DNA of 64,000 bases from Auanema rhodensis (Eukaryota > Nematoda > Chromadorea > Rhabditida > Rhabditidae). Shown piece by piece: positions 54,501-64,000 of this stretch. The DNA lies in the NCBI GenBank assembly GCA_964057225.1, contig OZ059896.1, positions 23,308,501-23,372,500 of the forward strand, written 5' to 3'. Below the pieces are notes generated by a model. That model ran no database searches. It had not been told where the DNA came from and was given only the letters and a program-made list of their open reading frames with translations. Made by a program: the position numbers and the translations under genes. Each line of letters starts with the position of its first letter. The stretch's first letter is position 1.

Positions 54501-55909
54501 TATGCTAATTAAATGTACACGTGATGTGCACTTGGTATGTAACTCGCTTCACGTGAAAGATAAAGAGATGCGGTTTTCAAAATTAGATTCTTCATGTCCA
54601 TATTAGTCTAAAAACAAATTTTTATTAATATTGGTTCATGGTAACCATGTCTTTGAAATTTACGTGAACTTTAATTTATGCTAATTAAATGTACACGTGA
54701 TGTGCACTTGGTATGTAACTCGCTTCACGTGAAAGATAAAGAGATGCGGTTTTCAAAATTAGATTCCCCATGTCCATATTAGTCTAAAAACAAATTTTTA
54801 TTAATATTGGTTCATGGTAACCATGTCTTTGAAATTTACGTGAACTTTAATTTATGCTAATTAAATGTACACGTGATGTGCACTTGGTATGTAACTCGCT
54901 TCACGTGAAAGATAAAGAGATGCGGTTTTCAAAATTAGATTCCCCATGTCCATATTAGTCTAAAAACAAATTTTTATTGATATTGGTTCATGGTAACCAT
55001 GACTTTGAAATTTACGTGAACTTTAATTTATGCTAATTAAATGTACACGTGATGTGCACTTGGTATGTAACTCGCTTCACGTGAAAGATAAAGAGATGCG
55101 GTTTTCAAAATTAGATTCCCCATTTCCATATTAGTCTAAAAACAAATTTTTATTAATATTGGTTCATGGTAACCATGTCTTTGAAATTTACGTGAACTTT
55201 AATTTATGCTAATTAAATGTACACGTGATGTGCACTTGGTATGTAACTCGCTTCACGTGAAAGATAAAGAGATGCGGTTTTCAAAATTAGATTCCCCATG
55301 TCCATATTAGTCTAAAAACAAATTTTTATTGATATTGGTTCATGGTAACCATGATTTTGAAATTTACGTGAACTTTAATTTATGCTAATTAAATGTACAC
55401 GTGATGTGCACTTGGTATGTAACTCGCTTCACGTGAAAGATAAAGAAATGCGGTTTTCAAAATTAGATTCCCCATGTCCATTTTAGTCTAAAAACAAATT
55501 TTTATTGATATTGGTTCATGGTAACCATGACTTTGAAATTTACGTGAACTTTAATTTATGCTAATTAAATGTACACGTGATGTGCACTTGGTATGTAACT
55601 CGCTTCACGTGAAAGATAAAGAGATGCGGTTTTCAACATTAGATTCCCCATGTCCATATTAGTCTAAAAACAAATTTTTAATAATATTGGTTCATGGTAA
55701 CCATGTCTTTGAAATTTACGTGAACTTTAATTTATGCTAATTAAATGTACACGTGATGTGCACTTGGTATGTAACTCGCTTCACGTGAAAGATAAAGAGA
55801 TGCGGTTTTCAAAATTAGATTCCCCATGTCCATATTAGTCTAAAAACAAATTTTTAATAATATTGGTTCATGGTAACCATGTCTTTGAAATTTACGTGAA
55901 CTTTAATTT
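51510..55909 (+). repeat. 25-monomer (4,400-bp) tandem duplication, copy 1
   Basis: Markers here reappear exactly 4,400 bp downstream: 'acacatgatg' 51701/56101, 'ggtaaacatg' near 52177/56577, 'tgctcttgg' 52591/56991, 'gaaaaagag' near 52799/57199, 'ctttacgtg' 54371/58771, 'attcttcatg' 54587/58987, 'catttcc' near 55119/59519, and 'caacatt' with 'tttaataat' near 55635 and 55677. Identity starts inside the first monomer, after 'gtgtaag' at about 51570, which the second copy lacks. The last monomer (55734) differs from its counterpart at 60134. Confidence 0.93.
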
Positions 55910-58900
55910 ATGCTAATTAAATGTACACGTGATGTGCACTTGGTATGTAACTCGCTTCACGTGAAAGATAAAGAGATGCGGTTTTCAAAATTAGATTCCC
56001 CATGTCCATATTAGTCTAAAAACAAATTTTTATTGATATTGGTTCATGGTAACCATGTCTTTGAAATTTTCGTGAACTTTAATTTATGCTAATTAAATGT
56101 ACACATGATGTGCACTTGGTATGTAACTCGCTTCATGTGAAAGATAAAGAGATGCGGTTTTCAAAATTAGATTCCCCATGTCCATATTAGTCTAAAAACA
56201 AATTTTTATTAATATTGGTTCATGGTAACCATGTCTTTGAAATTTACGTGAACTTTAATTTATGCTAATTAAATGTACACGTGATGTGCACTTGGTATGT
56301 AACTCGCTTCACGTGAAAGATAAAGAGATGCGGTTTTCAAAATTAGATTCCCCATGTCCATATTAGTCTAAAAACAAATTTTTATTAATATTGGTTCATG
56401 GTAACCATGTCTTTGAAATTTACGTGAACTTTAATTTATGCTAATTAAATGTACACGTGATGTGCACTTGGTATGTAACTCGCTTCACGTGAAAGATAAA
56501 GAGATGCGGTTTTCAAAATTAGATTCCCCATGTCCATATTAGTCTAAAAACAAATTTTTATTGATATTGGTTCATGGTAAACATGACTTTGAAATTTACG
56601 TGAACTTTAATTTATGCTAATTAAATGTACACGTGATGTGCACTTGGTATGTAACTCGCTTCACGTGTAAGATAAAGAGATGCGGTTTTCAAAATTAGAT
56701 TCCCCATGTCCATATTAGTCTAAAAACAAATTGTTATTGATATTGGTTCATGGTAACCATGTCTTTGAAATTTTCGTGAACTTTAATTTATGCTAATTAA
56801 ATGTACACGTGATGTGCACTTGGTATGTAACTCGCTTCATGTGAAAGATAAAGAGATGCGGTTTTCAAAATTAGATTCCCCATGTCCATATTAGTCTAAA
56901 AACAAATTTTTATTAATATTGGTTCATGGTAACCATGTCTTTGAAATTTACGTGAACTTTAATTTATGCTAATTAAATGTACACGTGATGTGCTCTTGGT
57001 ATGTAACTCGCTTCACGTGAAAGATAAAGAGATGCGGTTTTCAAAATTAGATTCCCCATGTCCATATTAGTCTAAAAACAAATTTTTATTAATATTGGTT
57101 CATGGTAACCATGTCTTTGAAATTTACGTGAACTTTAATTTATGCTAATTAAATGTACACGTGATGTGCACTTGGTATGTAACTCGCTTCACGTGAAAGA
57201 AAAAGAGATGCGGTTTTCAAAATTAGATTCCCCATGTCCATATTAGTCTAAAAACAAATTTTTATTGATATTGGTTCATGGTAACCATGACTTTGAAATT
57301 TACGTGAACTTTAATTTATGCTAATTAAATGTACACGTGATGTGCACTTGGTATGTAACTCGCTTCACGTGAAAGATAAAGAGATGCGGTTTTCAAAATT
57401 AGATTCCCCATGTCCATATTAGTCTAAAAACAAATTTTTATTGATATTGGTTCATGGTAACCATGATTTTGAAATTTACGTGAACTTTAATTTATGCTAA
57501 TTAAATGTACACGTGATGTGCACTTGGTATGTAACTCGCTTCACGTGAAAGATAAAGAGATGCGGTTTTCAAAATTAGATTCCCCATGTCCATATTAGTC
57601 TAAAAACAAATTTTTATTAATATTGGTTCATGGTAACCATGACTTTGAAATTTACGTGAACTTTAATTTATGCTAATTAAATGTACACGTGATGTGCACT
57701 TGGTATGTAACTCGCTTCACGTGAAAGATAAAGAGATGCGGTTTTCAAAATTAGATTCCCCATGTCCATATTAGTCTAAAAACAAATTTTTATTAATATT
57801 GGTTCATGGTAACCATGTCTTTGAAATTTACGTGAACTTTAATTTATGCTAATTAAATGTACACGTGATGTGCACTTGGTATGTAACTCGCTTCACGTGA
57901 AAGATAAAGAGATGCGGTTTTCAAAATTAGATTCCCCATGTCCATATTAGTCTAAAAACAAATTTTTATTAATATTGGTTCATGGTAACCATGTCTTTGA
58001 AATTTACGTGAACTTTAATTTATGCTAATTAAATGTACACGTGATGTGCACTTGGTATGTAACTCGCTTCACGTGAAAGATAAAGAGATGCGGTTTTCAA
58101 AATTAAATTCCCCATGTCCATATTAGTCTAAAAACAAATTTTTATTGATATTGGTTCATGGTAACCATGACTTTGAAATTTACGTGAACTTTAATTTATG
58201 CTAATTAAATGTACACGTGATGTGCACTTGGTATGTAACTCGCTTCACGTGTAAGATAAAGAGATGCGGTTTTCAAAATTAGATTCCCCATGTCCATATT
58301 AGTCTAAAAACAAATTTTTATTGATATTGGTTCATGGTAACCATGTCTTTGAAATTTTCGTGAACTTTAATTTATGCTAATTAAATGTACACGTGATGTG
58401 CACTTGGTATGTAACTCGCTTCACGTGAAAGATAAAGAGATGCGGTTTTCAAAATTAGATTCCCCATGTCCATATTAGTCTAAAAACAAATTTTTATTGA
58501 TATTGGTTCATGGTAACCATGACTTTGAAATTTACGTGAACTTTAATTTATGCTAATTAAATGTACACGTGATGTGCACTTGGTATGTAACTCGCTTCAC
58601 GTGAAAGATAAAGAGATGCGGTTTTCAAAATTAGATTCCCCATGTCCATATTAGTCTAAAAACAAATTTTTATTGATATTGGTTCATGGTAACCATGACT
58701 TTGAAATTTACGTGAACTTTAATTTATGCTAATTAAATGTACACGTGATGTGCACTTGGTATGTAACTCGCTTTACGTGAAAGATAAAGAGATGCGGTTT
58801 TCAAAATTAGATTCCCCATGTCCATATTAGTCTAAAAACAAATTTTTATTAATATTGGTTCATGGTAACCATGTCTTTGAAATTTACGTGAACTTTAATT

Positions 58901-60133
58901 TATGCTAATTAAATGTACACGTGATGTGCACTTGGTATGTAACTCGCTTCACGTGAAAGATAAAGAGATGCGGTTTTCAAAATTAGATTCTTCATGTCCA
59001 TATTAGTCTAAAAACAAATTTTTATTAATATTGGTTCATGGTAACCATGTCTTTGAAATTTACGTGAACTTTAATTTATGCTAATTAAATGTACACGTGA
59101 TGTGCACTTGGTATGTAACTCGCTTCACGTGAAAGATAAAGAGATGCGGTTTTCAAAATTAGATTCCCCATGTCCATATTAGTCTAAAAACAAATTTTTA
59201 TTAATATTGGTTCATGGTAACCATGTCTTTGAAATTTACGTGAACTTTAATTTATGCTAATTAAATGTACACGTGATGTGCACTTGGTATGTAACTCGCT
59301 TCACGTGAAAGATAAAGAGATGCGGTTTTCAAAATTAGATTCCCCATGTCCATATTAGTCTAAAAACAAATTTTTATTGATATTGGTTCATGGTAACCAT
59401 GACTTTGAAATTTACGTGAACTTTAATTTATGCTAATTAAATGTACACGTGATGTGCACTTGGTATGTAACTCGCTTCACGTGAAAGATAAAGAGATGCG
59501 GTTTTCAAAATTAGATTCCCCATTTCCATATTAGTCTAAAAACAAATTTTTATTAATATTGGTTCATGGTAACCATGTCTTTGAAATTTACGTGAACTTT
59601 AATTTATGCTAATTAAATGTACACGTGATGTGCACTTGGTATGTAACTCGCTTCACGTGAAAGATAAAGAGATGCGGTTTTCAAAATTAGATTCCCCATG
59701 TCCATATTAGTCTAAAAACAAATTTTTATTGATATTGGTTCATGGTAACCATGATTTTGAAATTTACGTGAACTTTAATTTATGCTAATTAAATGTACAC
59801 GTGATGTGCACTTGGTATGTAACTCGCTTCACGTGAAAGATAAAGAAATGCGGTTTTCAAAATTAGATTCCCCATGTCCATTTTAGTCTAAAAACAAATT
59901 TTTATTGATATTGGTTCATGGTAACCATGACTTTGAAATTTACGTGAACTTTAATTTATGCTAATTAAATGTACACGTGATGTGCACTTGGTATGTAACT
60001 CGCTTCACGTGAAAGATAAAGAGATGCGGTTTTCAACATTAGATTCCCCATGTCCATATTAGTCTAAAAACAAATTTTTAATAATATTGGTTCATGGTAA
60101 CCATGTCTTTGAAATTTACGTGAACTTTAATTT
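55910..60133 (+). repeat. 25-monomer tandem duplication, copy 2 (24 monomers matching)
   Basis: Directly follows copy 1 and keeps the same ordered rare variants to about 60200, where 'catgttcat' (near 60225) replaces the copy 1 sequence. I found no mismatch at the markers I compared. Together the two copies make the largest higher-order repeat in the window, and its last portion is copied again at 61718-64000. Confidence 0.93.
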
Positions 60134-61717
60134 ATGCTAATTAAATGTACACGTGATGTGCACTTGGTATGTAACTCGCTTCACGTGAAAGATAAAGAGA
60201 TGCGGTTTTCAAAATTAGATTCCCCATGTTCATATTAGTCTAAAAACAAATTTTTATTGATATTGGTTCATGGTAACCATGACTTTGAAATTTACGTGAA
60301 CTTTAATTTATGCTAATTAAATGTACACGTGATGTGCACTTGGTATGTTACTCGCTTCACGTGAAAGATAAAGAGATGCGGTTTTCAAAATTAGATTCCC
60401 CATGTCCATATTAGTCTAAAAACAAATTTTTATTAATATTGGTTCATGGTAACCATGTCTTTGAAATTTACGTGAACTTTAATTTATGCTAATAAAATGT
60501 ACACGTGATGTGCACTTGGTATGTAACTCGCTTCACGTGAAAGATAAAGAGATGCGGTTTTCAAAATTAGATTCCCCATGTCCATATTAGTCTAAAAACA
60601 AATTTTTATTAATATTGGTTCATGGTAACCATGTCTTTGAAATTTACGTGAACTTTAATTTATGCTAATTAAATGTACACGTGATGTGCACTTGGTATGT
60701 AACTCGCTTCACGTGAAAGATAAAGAGATGCGGTTTTCAAAATTAGATTCCCCATGTCCATATTAGTCTAAAAACAAATTTTTATTAATATTGGTTCATG
60801 GTAACCATGTCTTTGAAATTTACGTGAACTTTAATTTATGCTAATTAAATGTACACGTGATGTGCACTTGGTATGTAACTCGCTTCACGTGAAAGATAAA
60901 GAGATGCGGTTTTCAAAATTAAATTCCCCATGTCCATATTAGTCTAAAAACAAATTTTTATTGATATTGGTTCATGGTAACCATGACTTTGAAATTTACG
61001 TGAACTTTAATTTATGCTAATTAAATGTACACGTGATGTGCACTTGGTATGTAACTCGCTTCACGTGAAAGATAAAGAGATGCGGTTTTCAAAATTAGAT
61101 TCCCCATCTCCATATTAGTCTAAAAACAAATTTTTATTAATATTGGTTCATGGTAACCATGTCTTTGAAATTTACGTGAACTTTAATTTATGCTAATTAA
61201 ATGTACACGTGATGTGCACTTGGTATGTAACTCGCTTCACGTGAAAGATAAAGAGATGCGGTTTTCAAAATTAGATTCCCCATGTCCATATTAGTCTAAA
61301 AACAAATTTTTATTAATATTGGTTCATGGTAACCATGTCTTTGAAATTTACGTGAACTTTAATTTATGCTAATTAAATGTACACGTGATGTGCACTTGGT
61401 ATGTAACTCGCTTCACGTAAAAGATAAAGAGATGCGGTCTTCAAAATTAGATTCCCCATGTCCATATTAGTCTAAAAACAAATTTTTATTGATATTAGTT
61501 CATGGTAACCATGACTTTGAAATTTACGTGAACTTTAATTTATGCTAATTAAATGTACACGTGATGTGCACTTGGTATGTAACTCGCTTCACGTGAAAGA
61601 TAAAGAGATGCGGTTTTCAAAATTAGATTCCCCATGTCCATATTACTCTAAAAACAAATTTTTATTAATATTGGTTCATGGTAACCATGTCTTTGAAATT
61701 TACGTGAACTTTAATTT

Positions 61718-64000
61718 ATGCTAATTAAATGTACACGTGATGTGCACTTGGTATGTAACTCGCTTCACGTGAAAGATAAAGAGATGCGGTTTTCAAAATT
61801 AGATTCCCCATGTCCATATTAGTCTAAAAACAAATTTTTATTGATATTGGTTCATGGTAACCATGACTTTGAAATTTACGTGAACTTTAATTTATGCTAA
61901 TTAAATGTACACGTGATGTGCACTTGGTATGTAACTCGCTTCACGTGAAAGATAAAGAGATGCGGTTTTCAAAATTAGATTCCCCATGTCCATATTAGTC
62001 TAAAAACAAATTTTTATTGATATTGGTTCATGGTAACCATGACTTTGAAATTTACGTGAACTTTAATTTATGCTAATTAAATGTACACGTGATGTGCACT
62101 TGGTATGTAACTCGCTTTACGTGAAAGATAAAGAGATGCGGTTTTCAAAATTAGATTCCCCATGTCCATATTAGTCTAAAAACAAATTTTTATTAATATT
62201 GGTTCATGGTAACCATGTCTTTGAAATTTACGTGAACTTTAATTTATGCTAATTAAATGTACACGTGATGTGCACTTGGTATGTAACTCGCTTCACGTGA
62301 AAGATAAAGAGATGCGGTTTTCAAAATTAGATTCTTCATGTCCATATTAGTCTAAAAACAAATTTTTATTAATATTGGTTCATGGTAACCATGTCTTTGA
62401 AATTTACGTGAACTTTAATTTATGCTAATTAAATGTACACGTGATGTGCACTTGGTATGTAACTCGCTTCACGTGAAAGATAAAGAGATGCGGTTTTCAA
62501 AATTAGATTCCCCATGTCCATATTAGTCTAAAAACAAATTTTTATTAATATTGGTTCATGGTAACCATGTCTTTGAAATTTACGTGAACTTTAATTTATG
62601 CTAATTAAATGTACACGTGATGTGCACTTGGTATGTAACTCGCTTCACGTGAAAGATAAAGAGATGCGGTTTTCAAAATTAGATTCCCCATGTCCATATT
62701 AGTCTAAAAACAAATTTTTATTGATATTGGTTCATGGTAACCATGACTTTGAAATTTACGTGAACTTTAATTTATGCTAATTAAATGTACACGTGATGTG
62801 CACTTGGTATGTAACTCGCTTCACGTGAAAGATAAAGAGATGCGGTTTTCAAAATTAGATTCCCCATTTCCATATTAGTCTAAAAACAAATTTTTATTAA
62901 TATTGGTTCATGGTAACCATGTCTTTGAAATTTACGTGAACTTTAATTTATGCTAATTAAATGTACACGTGATGTGCACTTGGTATGTAACTCGCTTCAC
63001 GTGAAAGATAAAGAGATGCGGTTTTCAAAATTAGATTCCCCATGTCCATATTAGTCTAAAAACAAATTTTTATTGATATTGGTTCATGGTAACCATGATT
63101 TTGAAATTTACGTGAACTTTAATTTATGCTAATTAAATGTACACGTGATGTGCACTTGGTATGTAACTCGCTTCACGTGAAAGATAAAGAAATGCGGTTT
63201 TCAAAATTAGATTCCCCATGTCCATTTTAGTCTAAAAACAAATTTTTATTGATATTGGTTCATGGTAACCATGACTTTGAAATTTACGTGAACTTTAATT
63301 TATGCTAATTAAATGTACACGTGATGTGCACTTGGTATGTAACTCGCTTCACGTGAAAGATAAAGAGATGCGGTTTTCAACATTAGATTCCCCATGTCCA
63401 TATTAGTCTAAAAACAAATTTTTAATAATATTGGTTCATGGTAACCATGTCTTTGAAATTTACGTGAACTTTAATTTATGCTAATTAAATGTACACGTGA
63501 TGTGCACTTGGTATGTAACTCGCTTCACGTGAAAGATAAAGAGATGCGGTTTTCAAAATTAGATTCCCCATGTTCATATTAGTCTAAAAACAAATTTTTA
63601 TTGATATTGGTTCATGGTAACCATGACTTTGAAATTTACGTGAACTTTAATTTATGCTAATTAAATGTACACGTGATGTGCACTTGGTATGTTACTCGCT
63701 TCACGTGAAAGATAAAGAGATGCGGTTTTCAAAATTAGATTCCCCATGTCCATATTAGTCTAAAAACAAATTTTTATTAATATTGGTTCATGGTAACCAT
63801 GTCTTTGAAATTTACGTGAACTTTAATTTATGCTAATAAAATGTACACGTGATGTGCACTTGGTATGTAACTCGCTTCACGTGAAAGATAAAGAGATGCG
63901 GTTTTCAAAATTAGATTCCCCATGTCCATATTAGTCTAAAAACAAATTTTTATTAATATTGGTTCATGGTAACCATGTCTTTGAAATTTACGTGAACTTT
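61718..64000 (+). repeat. Further copy of 58374-60656 at a 19-monomer offset
   Basis: 'ctttacgtg' (62115), 'attcttcatg' (62331), 'catttcc' (near 62863), 'caacatt' and 'tttaataat' (near 63379 and 63421), 'catgttcat' (near 63569), 'tatgttactc' (near 63688) and 'gctaataaa' (63832) all match 58374-60656 shifted by 3,344 bp. It includes three monomers (60134-60656) that follow the 25-mer copy 2, so it was copied from that region. The copy runs off the right edge, and its full length is unknown. Confidence 0.92.

Larger units (their letters stand above)
7888..64000 (+). repeat. 176-bp satellite array, right block (about 319 monomers)
   Basis: Same monomer and same orientation as the left block, resuming at monomer position 26. 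Monomer starts fall at 8039+176k up to a 1-bp deletion near 9349, and at 118+176k (for example 20886, 41126, 61542, 63830) from there to the window end, which cuts a monomer at position 171. No other length change was found. Type A and B monomers are mixed, and local higher-order repeats with periods of 2 to 25 monomers are listed separately. No coding gene, RNA gene or second mobile element is visible in these 56 kb. Confidence 0.99.

Noticed and set aside
1-64000. CRISPR array
   Set aside because: The repetition is uninterrupted 176-bp satellite with no short repeats separated by unique spacers, and no cas genes.
1-64000. Telomeric, rDNA or histone tandem repeat
   Set aside because: The monomer contains no short telomere-type repeat, no rRNA-like sequence and no coding capacity, so an AT-rich satellite is the only supported reading.
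17-64000. CACGTG sites as functional promoters (E-boxes)
   Set aside because: They occur in nearly every monomer with no downstream gene. Binding is possible, but there is no evidence for promoter function, so they are described only as monomer landmarks.

Overview
The window is almost entirely one satellite DNA array. A 176-bp, AT-rich monomer (about 31% G+C by my count of the consensus) repeats head-to-tail, always in the same orientation, from base 1 to 6847 and again from 7888 to 64000. That is roughly 358 monomer equivalents and about 98% of the window, and the array runs off both ends. The register is extraordinarily strict: apart from one 1-bp deletion near 9350 and one foreign insertion, the phase I checked never slips from one end to the other. 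There is no gene, operon, tRNA, rRNA or CRISPR array. The organism is most likely a eukaryote, and an invertebrate-type metazoan is the best guess, because the only insertion is a piece of a non-LTR (LINE) retrotransposon of the CR1/jockey type. The species cannot be named from the sequence.

The insertion at 6848-7887 is a 5'-truncated LINE remnant on the minus strand. It holds the C-terminal part of its reverse-transcriptase ORF (about 7321-7860, no internal stop) and a roughly 470-bp 3' tail with an AATAAA signal about 9 bp from its end. Its truncated 5' end carries a perfect 21-bp inverted repeat with a 7-nt loop exactly at the satellite junction, which looks like snap-back of the first cDNA strand. 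There is no target-site duplication; four satellite bases (monomer positions 22-25) are missing instead.

The satellite has two main monomer types: A (A at monomer position 126, T at 149) and B (G at 126, A at 149, with a B' form having T at 150). Rare variants act as markers and reveal a patchwork of local higher-order repeats, each confined to a few kb: a 20-monomer-offset duplication (1.3-3.2 / 4.9-6.7 kb), 5-mer x3 (10.15-12.79 kb), 11-mer x2 (13.14-17.01 kb), 4-mer (20.2-21.6 kb), 2-mer (23.2-23.9 kb), 6-mer (25.6-26.9 kb), 5-mer x3 (27.40-30.04 kb), 3/4-mers (30.9-33.2 kb), 5-mers (33.6-37.8 kb), 3-mer to 5-mer (39.2-41.3 kb), and a large 25-mer tandem duplication of 4,400 bp (51.5-60.1 kb) partly copied again at 61.7-64.0 kb. 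This is what repeated unequal exchange or conversion in whole-monomer steps would leave, and it fits a centromeric or heterochromatic satellite array, though function cannot be proved from sequence. Monomer coordinates below use the phase that starts at 'atgctaatta'.
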